A stretch of 64,000 bases of DNA from DATARH01 sp035534855 (GTDB lineage Bacteria > Pseudomonadota > Alphaproteobacteria > ATCC43930 > CGMCC-115725): assembly GCA_035534855.1 (NCBI GenBank), contig DATLRD010000072.1, forward strand, positions 1 through 64,000, given 5' to 3'. How positions within the stretch are numbered: position 1 is the stretch's first letter; each line of letters opens with the position of its first letter. Shown here in pieces: positions 7,762 through 15,605 of this stretch. The notes below the pieces were generated by a model, which saw nothing but the letters and a program-made list of their open reading frames with translations, had not been told where the DNA came from and ran no database searches. A program made the position numbers and the translations under genes.

Positions 7762-8835
7762 CTACAGCGCAGCAGTCGACGCCGGCTGCGGCGTCGGTTG
7801 TGCATCGTTGAGGCGCTGCAATTCAACCCCGATCTTGTCGAGAAAACCGTTGGTTTTCATGTCGATGGCGACGCCGATCGCATTGGCAAACCCGAACGCG
7901 TCGGTCGAGCCGTGGCTCTTGACCGCAATGCCGCGCAGCCCGAGAAACATCGCGCCGTTATAGCGGCGCGGGTCAATGCGGGCCGCCAGCTTGCGCAGCG
8001 CGCCGCGTGCAAACAGATAGCCGACGCGCGCCATCGGCGATTCGTGGAACGCCGCACGCAACGCCTCGCTGAACATCTTGACCGCACCCTCGGCGGTCTT
8101 GAGCGCGACGTTGCCGGTAAACCCGTCGGTCACCACCACGTCGACCGTGCCGGCCGTGATGTCGTCGCCCTCGACAAAGCCGTGAAAGCGGATCGGCATC
8201 ATCCCGCCGCGCAGCCGCACAGCGGCGCCGCGCACCGCGTCATTGCCCTTCAAATCCTCCGACCCGACGTTCAACAGGCCCACGGTCGGCTCGACCAGCC
8301 CCAGGATGGTGCGCGCGAAAACATCGCCCATCAGCGCAAACTGAACGAGGTTTTCCGCGTCGCATTCGATGTTTGCGCCGAGGTCGAGCATCACGCTCTC
8401 GCCGCGGCGGGTCGGGAAATAGGTCGCGATGGCGGGCCGGTCGATGCCGGGCAGCGTCTTCAGCACGAATTTCGCCATCGCCATAAGCGCGCCGGTATTG
8501 CCGGCCGAGACGACACCGTCGGCGCGCCCATCGGCAACCGCATCGATCGCCAGCCGCATGCTCGATTGCCGCCCGGCGCGCAACGCCTGCGACGGCTTGT
8601 CATCGTCCTGTACGATCTCGCTCGTATGGTTGATCGTCGCCGCGGCAGACAGTCGCGGCAGGCGAGCCAGCAGCGGCGCGATCCGGGCCTGCTCGCCGAA
8701 CACCAGAAATCGCACGCCGGGATGACGCTCCAACGCGATCTCGGCTCCGCTCAGCACCATGTCGGGGGCGTGGTCGCCACCCATCGCGTCGAGTGCGATC
8801 GTGATGCCGGCAGTCACGTCCTGCGTGCGCGCCAT
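7762..8835 (-). CDS. plsX: phosphate acyltransferase PlsX
   Basis: A 357-residue peripheral membrane enzyme that converts acyl-ACP to acyl-phosphate, the donor used by PlsY (encoded here at 16.9 kb). It shows the N-terminal ALDAMGGDHAP motif, the GAxIEC-type segment (LDLGANIEC) and the VTDGFTGNVALK motif typical of PlsX. It lies between rpmF and fabH on the same strand; the rpmF stop is ten bases upstream of its start. The C-terminal tail after about residue 340 is variable and Pro/Ala-rich. Confidence 0.96.
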   Translation of the reverse strand: MARTQDVTAGITIALDAMGGDHAPDMVLSGAEIALERHPGVRFLVFGEQARIAPLLARLPRLSAAATINHTSEIVQDDDKPSQALRAGRQSSMRLAIDAVADGRADGVVSAGNTGALMAMAKFVLKTLPGIDRPAIATYFPTRRGESVMLDLGANIECDAENLVQFALMGDVFARTILGLVEPTVGLLNVGSEDLKGNDAVRGAAVRLRGGMMPIRFHGFVEGDDITAGTVDVVVTDGFTGNVALKTAEGAVKMFSEALRAAFHESPMARVGYLFARGALRKLAARIDPRRYNGAMFLGLRGIAVKSHGSTDAFGFANAIGVAIDMKTNGFLDKIGVELQRLNDAQPTPQPASTAAL

Positions 8836-8845
8836 CAGGCCCTGA

Positions 8846-9034
8846 CTAGGAGGGCTGCGCCGGCAGCGGGGTCACCTCGCGTCCATCGTAATGCCCGCAG
8901 GACGCGCACAGATGATGCGGCCGCTTGAGCTCGCCACAATTCGGGCATTCGGCATAGGCTGACCCCGTCAGCGCATGATGCGAGCGGCGCATATTGCGGC
9001 GCGACGGAGAGACTTTTTTCTTCGGAACGGCCAT
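8846..9034 (-). CDS. rpmF: 50S ribosomal protein L32
   Basis: A 62-residue L32 with the basic MAVPKKKVSPSRR start and four zinc-ligand cysteines at 30, 33, 43 and 46 (CPNC and CASCG). This is the zinc-binding form rather than the cysteine-free paralogue. The order DUF177-rpmF-plsX-fabH is one of the most conserved bacterial gene neighbourhoods and supports the call. Confidence 0.97.
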   Translation of the reverse strand: MAVPKKKVSPSRRNMRRSHHALTGSAYAECPNCGELKRPHHLCASCGHYDGREVTPLPAQPS

Positions 9035-9137
9035 CTGAAAACCCAGGAAAGCGGAGGGTGTAAGTCCTGTTACTTAGCCAAAAAACGTTCCGGCGGCAAC
9101 ATCGATGGCGACACCTCTGGGCTGCTCTGCAGGCCGC

Positions 9138-9647
9138 TTAGCCCGGTTGCGCAGGCTTTGCCAGCCGCGCGAGCGCAGCAAACAGCTCGTTGTCGGCGGG
9201 CTGAGGCTCGGCCTCGATCACCGCATCCGGATCGCGTGGAAAAGGCGGCAGCGCCAGCGAAAATTCCTGCGCGACCGCCTCGCCGATGTCGATGGCATCG
9301 CCGGTCAGCAGTTCGAAGGCGGGCGCGTCGGGATCGTCGTCATCGGTCGGCTCGGCCTCGGCCGGCCCGTAGCACAGCACAAACGATTCGGCCGCGGTTC
9401 CGGTGACCGGCTCAAGCGATACCACGCACTCCTGGGCGAAGACGGCCTCGAACCGGGCCTGCAGCAGGATCGTGTCGCCGGCCCGCCGCAGCAGGCTGAC
9501 CTCGGCGCCGAGCCGGTCCAGCGTCAGCAGCCCGAATCGTTTGGCGAGCGCAGCGCATTCGGCGGGGGTGGCGGCGATCTCCTGCCGGAACGGCGCCGCG
9601 CCGATGCGCGCGAGAGGCACCAGGCGGGAGAATTCCGGGCCGCTCAT
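9138..9647 (-). CDS. DUF177 / YceD-family protein
   Basis: A 169-residue protein with the DUF177 pattern: an N-terminal domain, then a segment around residues 73-80 with QECVVSLEPV where the family has its conserved cysteine, then an acidic stretch with several Asp. Members neighbour rpmF in most bacteria and have been linked to 23S rRNA maturation, notably in plants and E. coli; the biochemical role here is inference. Its start overlaps the stop of the upstream chaperone gene by four bases (ATGA type), suggesting translational coupling. Confidence 0.88.
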   Translation of the reverse strand: MSGPEFSRLVPLARIGAAPFRQEIAATPAECAALAKRFGLLTLDRLGAEVSLLRRAGDTILLQARFEAVFAQECVVSLEPVTGTAAESFVLCYGPAEAEPTDDDDPDAPAFELLTGDAIDIGEAVAQEFSLALPPFPRDPDAVIEAEPQPADNELFAALARLAKPAQPG

Positions 9648-10189
9648 GTGCCGCCTCCGAAGTGCGGCGGCGCGCTGAACGCGACCCGCCCGGCGAGCAG
9701 CACAGCCGCGTCCTGCCGGCTGAGGACAGCCGCCTCGGCGCGCAGATAGGCGGACATCGCCGCCAGATGCTCAGGCATCGCCGACACCGTTCCGAACAGA
9801 TTGCGCGCCAGCGCGTCGTGCAACTCCGATTCGCCGCCGTCGAGCCCGCGCTCATAGGCCCGAATGCGGCCAAAGAACGCCTGCGCCATCTGCTTGACCT
9901 CGCGCCCGACGCTGAGGTCGCCGGTGCCCAGCTCGCGCAACGATCGGTCGAAATCGGCGAACATCGTGTCGAAAAAAACCTGGCCCAGCTCGGCGCCGGC
10001 CTGGCCCTCGGATTTCAGCCGATGCAGATAGAGAAAGGCGTGCAGGCAGATCATCTCGAATCGCCCGTCGAGCGTATCCGGCACGCCGCAATCGGTGAAG
10101 AACACCGGCTGGCGCGCGCACTCGACGACGCTACGATAGGCAAGATCGGCCACCTCGCGGGCCGGGTTGCGCCTGAAGATTCCGATCAT
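9644..10189 (-). CDS. ubiquinol-cytochrome c chaperone (CBP3-like)
   Basis: A 181-residue protein of the ubiquinol-cytochrome c chaperone family, which helps assemble cytochrome b of the bc1 complex. The central block with MICLHAFLYLHRLK and FDTMFADFDRSLRELGxGDLSVG matches the family. There is no signal peptide, so it probably acts at the cytoplasmic face. It begins the minus-strand block that runs on into DUF177 and rpmF, and is divergent from bamE. No bc1 structural genes are in the window. Confidence 0.9.
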   Translation of the reverse strand: MIGIFRRNPAREVADLAYRSVVECARQPVFFTDCGVPDTLDGRFEMICLHAFLYLHRLKSEGQAGAELGQVFFDTMFADFDRSLRELGTGDLSVGREVKQMAQAFFGRIRAYERGLDGGESELHDALARNLFGTVSAMPEHLAAMSAYLRAEAAVLSRQDAAVLLAGRVAFSAPPHFGGGT

Positions 10190-10301
10190 CGCAGGTTCAA
10201 CCGCCGCGCGAAGCGTTGACAGGCATCCAGCCGCGGCTCAAGTTCCGCCGCGACATGGGCCTCGCCCGCCGTTGTTTCAATGCAGACAGGGTTCTGACCC
10301 C

Positions 10302-10847
10302 ATGTTTCGCCTTTCGCCGTATCGCCGCGCCGCAGCAGCGCTGGTTGCCATCCTCGCGACGGCCACGCTCGTCGGCTGCTACCCGGAGGTCGACCAGCGC
10401 GGCCATCCGGTGCCGACAGACAAGCTTGCCGAAATTCATCCCGGCGCCACGACCAAACAGCAGGTGATCAAGATCCTGGGTACTCCGTCGAGCGTCGGCG
10501 TGTTCAATGACAATTCCTGGTACTACATCAGCCGCAAGGTCAAGCAGGTCGCGTTTTTCGACCCCGACGTGCTGAACCAGCAGGTCTTCATCATCCGCTT
10601 CAACAACGACGGCGTGGTACAGGATGTCGGCCACCTGACCAAGGCCAACGCCCGGCAGATCGAACCGGCGCCGGGCAAGACGCCCTCGCCCGGCCGCGAA
10701 TTGACCTTCCTCGAGCAGATCATCGGCAACGTCGGCCGCTTCAACCGCGGCGCCGGCACGGCACCATCCGAGGGCAGCGGTGAGCACGAGCGGCCGAACG
10801 GCCCCGTGCCGAACGAAAACACCAACGGCCGGCCGCCGGGCAACTAG
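10302..10847 (+). CDS. bamE: outer-membrane assembly lipoprotein BamE (SmpA/OmlA family)
   Basis: A 181-residue lipoprotein. The N-terminus has a charged start, a hydrophobic core and a lipobox ending LVGC, so Cys26 should be lipidated. The BamE/SmpA domain follows (about 40-125), with the HPGATTKQQVIKILGTPS and NSWYYISRK segments. The C-terminal 50 residues are Gly/Pro/Asn-rich and extend beyond the E. coli protein. BamE is an accessory of the BAM machine that inserts proteins such as LptD, also encoded in this window. I chose ATG 10302, since upstream codons of the longer frame do not give a signal peptide. A TTGACA at 10214-10219 could be its -35 box. Confidence 0.92.
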   Translation: MFRLSPYRRAAAALVAILATATLVGCYPEVDQRGHPVPTDKLAEIHPGATTKQQVIKILGTPSSVGVFNDNSWYYISRKVKQVAFFDPDVLNQQVFIIRFNNDGVVQDVGHLTKANARQIEPAPGKTPSPGRELTFLEQIIGNVGRFNRGAGTAPSEGSGEHERPNGPVPNENTNGRPPGN

Positions 10848-10861
10848 CAGCGGCGCGGTAC

Positions 10862-10892
10862 GGTGCAAGGCCGGCGGGCCCGGCCTTGCACC
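10862..10892. terminator. bidirectional terminator hairpin between bamE and hppA
   Basis: A perfect 13-bp inverted repeat (GGTGCAAGGCCGG, five-base loop, and its complement) begins 14 bases after the bamE stop and lies between two convergent genes. There is no long T-run. The right arm is repeated in tandem just downstream. Confidence 0.6.
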
Positions 10893-10938
10893 GCCCTGCC
10901 TTGTACCGCCCGGCCTTGTACCGCCCGGCCTTGCACCC
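10884..10938. repeat. 15-bp tandem repeat, about 3.7 copies
   Basis: Units begin at 10884, 10899, 10914 and 10929 (partial), each close to CCTTGTACCGCCCGG. The two central copies are identical; the outer ones have C for T at the sixth base. The first copy is the right arm of the preceding hairpin, so each copy is a possible partner for the single left arm. Confidence 0.85.
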
Positions 10939-10941
10939 TTG

Positions 10942-13035
10942 TTAATGCGCGCCGCCGGCAAGGATCGCCAGCAACAGCAGGGCCACGATGTTGGTGATCT
11001 TGATCATCGGGTTGACCGCCGGCCCCGCCGTATCCTTATAGGGGTCGCCGACGGTATCGCCGGTCACCGCCGCCTTGTGCGCATCGGAGCCCTTGCCGCC
11101 GTGGTGGCCCTCTTCGATGTATTTTTTGGCGTTGTCCCACGCGCCACCGCCCGAGGTCATCGAGATCGCGACGAACAGCCCGGTCACGATAGTGCCGAGC
11201 AGCATCGCGCCGAGCGCGCTGAACGCTGCCGACTGGCCGGCGACCAGCCGGATGACGAAGTAGAGCACGATCGGCGCCAGCACCGGCAGCAGCGACGGGA
11301 CGATCATCTCGCGGATTGCCGCCCGGGTCAGCATGTCAACGGCACGGCCGTAATCGGGCTTGGCGGTGCCCTGCATGATGCCCGGGATTTCGCGGAACTG
11401 GCGCCGCACCTCGTTGACGATGCCGCCGGCGGCGCGGCCGACCGCGGTCATCCCCATCGCGCCGAACAGGTAGGGCAGCAGCCCGCCGAGGAACAGGCCG
11501 ATCACCACATAGGGATCCTGGAGCGCGAACTGCACCTTGAGTTGCGGAAAGTAATGCGCCAGATCCTCAGTGTAGGCGGCGAACAGCACCAGCGAGGCAA
11601 GGCCCGCCGAGCCGATCGCATAGCCCTTGGTTACCGCCTTGGTGGTGTTGCCGACCGCGTCGAGCGCGTCTGTGGTCTTGCGCACTTCAGCCGGCAGGTC
11701 CGCCATCTCGGCGATGCCGCCGGCATTGTCGGTCACCGGCCCGTAGGCGTCGAGCGCGACGATCATCCCGGCGAGCGCCAGCATCGTCGTCGCCGCGACC
11801 GCGATGCCGAACAGGCCGGCGACGATATACGCGACGATGATGCCGATGCAGATCACCAGCACCGGCAGCGCCGTCGCCTCCATCGACACGGCGAGGCCCT
11901 GGATCACATTGGTGCCGTCGCCGGTAGTCGAGCTCTGGGCGATGCTGCGCACCGGGCGGTACTCGGTCGAGGTATAGTATTCGGTGATCCACACGATGAG
12001 GCCGGTGACGGCGAGGCCGACCGCGGCGCAGCCCAGCAGGTCGCCGCCGGTGACCGCGCCGACGGTCATCGGCAGCTTTGCCTGGAAGCCGACAAGCCAG
12101 CCGATCACCCCGGCGATCGCCCCGATCGACAGGATGCCGGTCGCTATCAGCCCTTTGTAGAGCGCCCACATGATGCCCTGGTCGGCACCGAGCCGTACGA
12201 AGTACGTGCCGATCACCGAGGTCACGATGCACACCGCGCCGATCGTCAGCGGCAGCAGCATCATCGTGTCGCGCAGCGGCGGCGCGAAAAAGATGTTGGC
12301 GAGCAGCATCGTCGCCACGATGGTCACGGCATAGGTCTCGAACAGGTCGGCCGCCATACCGGCGCAGTCGCCGACATTGTCCCCGACATTGTCGGCGATC
12401 ACGGCCGGATTGCGCGGGTCGTCCTCGGGAATGCCGGCCTCGACCTTACCGACGATGTCGGCCCCGACATCGGCGCCCTTGGTGAAGATGCCGCCGCCGA
12501 GCCGCGCGAAAATCGAGATCAGCGACGCGCCGAAGCCGAGCGCCACCATCGCCTCGAGCACCGGGCGAAGATCGGTGCTCGGCAGCGTCGCCCGCAGAAA
12601 GAAATAATAGCCCGCGACCCCGAGGATGCCGAGACCGACGACCAGCAGCCCGGTGATCGCCCCCGCCTTGAAGGCGATGCCGAGCCCGGCCGCGAGGCCG
12701 CTGCGCGCCGCCTGCGCAGTGCGCACGTTCGAGCGCACCGACACGTTCATCCCGATATACCCGGCCGAGCCCGACAGCACCGCGCCGATCAGGTAGCCAA
12801 GCGCGACTCGCCAGCCCAGCGTCGCGCCGAGAATGACCAGGATGACCACGCCGACTATCGCGATCGCACGGTACTGGCGGTTGAGATAGGCGTTCGCGCC
12901 GACCTGCACCGCGCCAGAAATCTCCTGCATTCGTGCCGATCCGGCATCGGCGGCCAGCACCTGCCGGCTCGTTATAAAGCCGTAGATCAACGCCAGCGCA
13001 CCACAGGCGAAAATCAAGTAGAAAGCCGCGGACAT
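10942..13035 (-). CDS. hppA: membrane-bound proton-pumping pyrophosphatase (K+-independent type)
   Basis: A 697-residue polytopic inner-membrane protein with about 15-16 hydrophobic segments that couples pyrophosphate hydrolysis to proton pumping. The substrate-binding DVGADIVGKVE motif and the DNVGDNVGDCAGMAADLFE block are intact. The segment GNTTKAVTKG carries Lys and Thr at the positions that, in this family, separate K+-independent pumps from K+-dependent ones (which have Ala there), so I infer the K+-independent proton-pumping type. I chose the ATG at 13035, not the in-frame one nine bases earlier, because GGGGGA lies nine bases upstream of it. It converges on bamE. Confidence 0.95.
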   Translation of the reverse strand: MSAAFYLIFACGALALIYGFITSRQVLAADAGSARMQEISGAVQVGANAYLNRQYRAIAIVGVVILVILGATLGWRVALGYLIGAVLSGSAGYIGMNVSVRSNVRTAQAARSGLAAGLGIAFKAGAITGLLVVGLGILGVAGYYFFLRATLPSTDLRPVLEAMVALGFGASLISIFARLGGGIFTKGADVGADIVGKVEAGIPEDDPRNPAVIADNVGDNVGDCAGMAADLFETYAVTIVATMLLANIFFAPPLRDTMMLLPLTIGAVCIVTSVIGTYFVRLGADQGIMWALYKGLIATGILSIGAIAGVIGWLVGFQAKLPMTVGAVTGGDLLGCAAVGLAVTGLIVWITEYYTSTEYRPVRSIAQSSTTGDGTNVIQGLAVSMEATALPVLVICIGIIVAYIVAGLFGIAVAATTMLALAGMIVALDAYGPVTDNAGGIAEMADLPAEVRKTTDALDAVGNTTKAVTKGYAIGSAGLASLVLFAAYTEDLAHYFPQLKVQFALQDPYVVIGLFLGGLLPYLFGAMGMTAVGRAAGGIVNEVRRQFREIPGIMQGTAKPDYGRAVDMLTRAAIREMIVPSLLPVLAPIVLYFVIRLVAGQSAAFSALGAMLLGTIVTGLFVAISMTSGGGAWDNAKKYIEEGHHGGKGSDAHKAAVTGDTVGDPYKDTAGPAVNPMIKITNIVALLLLAILAGGAH

Positions 13036-13185
13036 CGGCAACATTCCCCCGTTAACCGCAGAAAAAACCCGCCCGCAAACGCCGCTTCCATACGCGGCTG
13101 GGGGCAGGTCTGGGTGCGCGAACCATGCCAGAAGACCAACCGGCAGGCAACCGCACCATCCGGTTCGCCCAAAAGGTGAGCAAGT

Positions 13186-14424
13186 TTATAATCCGGCGTA
13201 TTGCGTCTCGGGCTGGCGGGCCCGCAGCCGCAGCCAGAAGATCGCCGCGGCGGCGACCGTGACCGCCGGGATCACCGCGAGCTGCACCGTCGACCAGCCG
13301 AACCCGGCAAGCAGCGCGCCAGACGAGAACGACGACAGCATCGAGGTGCCGAAGACCATGAAATCGTTGAAGGCCTGCACCTTGGCCCGCTCCTCTGCGA
13401 CATAGGTGCGGGTCAGCAGCGTCGTCCCGCCGATGAACAGAAAGTTCCAGCCGACCCCGAGCAGCAGGTTGGCGGCCCAGAAATGGGCGATGCCGGTCCC
13501 CGACAGGTTGATGCCGGAGCACGTCGCCAGCAGCGCGGCGCCGGCCAGCAGGATGCGCGTCACGCCGAATCGCGCGATCAGGTGCCCGGTCATAAAGCTC
13601 GGCGCATACATCCCCAGGATGTGCCACTGGATCACCAGCGCCGCGTCGGTGAAGGCATAGCCGCAGCCGAGCATCGCGATCGGCGTCGCCGTCATCACCA
13701 GCGACATAACCCCGTACGCGGCCATTGCCGACAGCAGCGCAACGATAAACAGGGGTTGCGTCGCGATCTGCCACAGCGGCCGCCCGCCGCCGTGCAGCAT
13801 GGCGCGCGGCGGCGGTGGCGGCAGCCGCGTGAAATACAACAGCGTCGCCGCGCCGAGCTGCAGCGCGACGACAATCGCAAAGCAGCCGGCAAACAGAACC
13901 GGGGAAAACAGGTCGCGCGACCACTTCGCCAGCTCCGGCCCGAACGTGCCCGACACGATGCCGCCGGCCAGCACCAGCGAAATCGCCTTGGCGCGGAACC
14001 CCTCGGCAGCCACCTCCGCCGCGGCAAACCGGTATTGCTGGGCGAACCCGTTCGACGAACCGATCAGGAATGTGCCGAGGCAGAAAAGCGGAAACGACGC
14101 GGCCCCTATCGCGAGCCCGGCGACGACCCCGCCGCCCGCGCCCAGCGCCGTGCCGACCCAGAACCCGCCGCGCCGGCCGATCCGCGCCATCAGCAGCGCT
14201 GCCGGGATCGTCGCGCACATCATCCCGGTCATCTGCAGCGCCACCGGCAATGTCGACAGCGCCTTGTTTGCCGCCAGCATGTTGCCGATGATCGCCGAGG
14301 TCGTCGCCAGGACGCTCATGCCGGTCATCGCCAGCGCCTGGCAGCCCGCCAGCATCACGACGATGCGGCGCGATCCCACGACGGGCGGCAAAGCGGCGGA
14401 AATCGTGGGCGCCGGGGCCGACAT
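13186..14424 (-). CDS. MFS transporter
   Basis: A 412-residue protein with about 12 hydrophobic segments and the major facilitator loop motif MARIGRRGGFWVG between the second and third helices (about residues 78-90). It is an inner-membrane secondary carrier; the substrate cannot be read. The start ATG at 14424 gives a usual MFS N-terminus. The same frame stays open far upstream, but that extension is antisense to pyrB and is not protein-like. It is divergent from pyrB with 183 bases between starts, so a shared regulatory region is possible. Confidence 0.88.
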   Translation of the reverse strand: MSAPAPTISAALPPVVGSRRIVVMLAGCQALAMTGMSVLATTSAIIGNMLAANKALSTLPVALQMTGMMCATIPAALLMARIGRRGGFWVGTALGAGGGVVAGLAIGAASFPLFCLGTFLIGSSNGFAQQYRFAAAEVAAEGFRAKAISLVLAGGIVSGTFGPELAKWSRDLFSPVLFAGCFAIVVALQLGAATLLYFTRLPPPPPRAMLHGGGRPLWQIATQPLFIVALLSAMAAYGVMSLVMTATPIAMLGCGYAFTDAALVIQWHILGMYAPSFMTGHLIARFGVTRILLAGAALLATCSGINLSGTGIAHFWAANLLLGVGWNFLFIGGTTLLTRTYVAEERAKVQAFNDFMVFGTSMLSSFSSGALLAGFGWSTVQLAVIPAVTVAAAAIFWLRLRARQPETQYAGL

Positions 14425-14569
14425 TGTCAGCACGATAAGCGACACAGCCGCCCCGTCAATGCCGCCAGCGGGATGGCAGCCGCGCGCCGACATCCGTATC
14501 GGTGGCAGCCCGCAGCTCACCGGCCACCGCCCGAATGGCGGCAATCGGCGCCGCCTGGCCCCCGAGCGC

Positions 14570-14598
14570 TTGCCGGCCGCGCCCCCCCTCCCTATGAT
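14570..14598 (+). promoter_or_regulatory. promoter of pyrB
   Basis: TTGCCG (14570-14575) and TATGAT (14593-14598) are separated by exactly 17 bases. Transcription would begin near 14605, only about three bases before the pyrB ATG, predicting a leaderless or nearly leaderless mRNA. Confidence 0.55.
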
Positions 14599-14607
14599 CC
14601 CCGGCTC

Positions 14608-15567
14608 ATGCGCAAGCAGGCATTTCGGCACCGGCATCTTCTCGGTATCGAGGGGTTGACGCCGGACGACATCAACCACGTCCTCGACCTTGCGGACGGC
14701 TATGTCGAATTGAGCCGGCAGGCCGAAAAGAAGCGGGCGACGCTGCGCGGCCGCACGCTGATCAACTGCTTTTTCGAGAATTCGACGCGCACGCGCACCT
14801 CGTTCGAGGTTGCCGGCAAGCGCCTGGGCGCCGACGTCATCAACATGGCGGTCGCGGTCAGCTCGATGAAAAAGGGCGAGACGCTGATCGACACGGCGAT
14901 GACGCTCAACGCGATGCGCCCCGACGTGCTGGTCGTGCGCCACCCCGAGTCGGGCGCGGTGCAGCTCCTCGCGGAAAAGGTCGATTGCGCGGTCATCAAC
15001 GCCGGCGACGGCAGCCACGAGCACCCGACCCAGGCGCTGCTCGACGCGCTGACGATCCGCCGCCGCAAGGGGCGGCTCGGGGGGCTCGTCGTGGCGATCT
15101 GCGGCGACGTGCTGCACAGCCGCGTCGCGCGCTCGAACATCGCGCTGCTCAACGTGATGGGCGCGCGGGTGCGGGTCGTGGCGCCGCGGACGCTGCTTCC
15201 CGCCGCGGTCGAGCGGCTCGGCGTCGAGGTGTTTCACGACATGGCGGCCGGGCTCAAGGGCGTCGACATCGTGATGATGCTGCGCCTGCAACTGGAGCGG
15301 ATGCACGGCTCGTTCGTGCCGTCGACGCGCGAATATTTTCATTTCTTCGGCCTCGACTACGACAAGCTCAAGCTTGCCAAGCCCGACGCGCTGATCATGC
15401 ATCCCGGGCCGATGAACCGCGGCGTCGAGATCGGCAGCGAGGTCGCCGACGACATCGACCGCAGCCTCATCCGCCAGCAGGTCGAGATGGGGGTTGCGGT
15501 GCGCATGGCCTGCCTCGAAATCCTGGGCCAGGACCGTGGCCCCGACAACGGCCGGGTCCTGAAATGA
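14608..15567 (+). CDS. pyrB: aspartate carbamoyltransferase catalytic subunit
   Basis: A 319-residue ATCase catalysing the first committed step of pyrimidine synthesis, carbamoyl phosphate plus aspartate to carbamoyl aspartate. It shows the carbamoyl-phosphate-binding STRTRTSFE motif (residues 59-67), HPTQALLDA and the C-terminal HPGPMNRG. The start ATG 14608 has no visible ribosome-binding site and lies just after a promoter, suggesting leaderless translation. No pyrI regulatory gene is present. The stop overlaps the first of three short repeated reading frames that lead into the dihydroorotase homologue, a pair that in many bacteria forms a complex. Confidence 0.96.
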   Translation: MRKQAFRHRHLLGIEGLTPDDINHVLDLADGYVELSRQAEKKRATLRGRTLINCFFENSTRTRTSFEVAGKRLGADVINMAVAVSSMKKGETLIDTAMTLNAMRPDVLVVRHPESGAVQLLAEKVDCAVINAGDGSHEHPTQALLDALTIRRRKGRLGGLVVAICGDVLHSRVARSNIALLNVMGARVRVVAPRTLLPAAVERLGVEVFHDMAAGLKGVDIVMMLRLQLERMHGSFVPSTREYFHFFGLDYDKLKLAKPDALIMHPGPMNRGVEIGSEVADDIDRSLIRQQVEMGVAVRMACLEILGQDRGPDNGRVLK

Positions 15568-15605
15568 GTCCGGACAAATGAGTCAGGACAAATGAGTCGG
15601 GGCAA
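15564..15605 (+). repeat. three tandem 14-bp repeats forming overlapping five-codon frames
   Basis: Units at 15564, 15578 and 15592 follow ATGAGTCMGGACAA (the third has GGGGC). Each contains an ATG followed by four codons and TGA, and each TGA overlaps the next unit's ATG. The chain starts at the pyrB stop and ends at the pyrC ATG (15606). Confidence 0.85.

Noticed and set aside
6748..8928. 726-residue open frame antisense to fabH and plsX
   Set aside because: It is rich in Arg, His and Gln with no domain pattern and lies opposite two clear enzymes. Long antisense frames are expected at this GC content.
13063..13098. Possible terminator with T-run after the MFS gene
   Set aside because: The GCCGC/GCGGC hairpin is 12 or more bases away from the T-run, so it is not a convincing intrinsic terminator.
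10780..13179. 799-residue open frame antisense to the pyrophosphatase
   Set aside because: Low-complexity Asp/Arg/His-rich translation, wholly opposite hppA, and it overlaps the bamE 3' end; a composition artefact.
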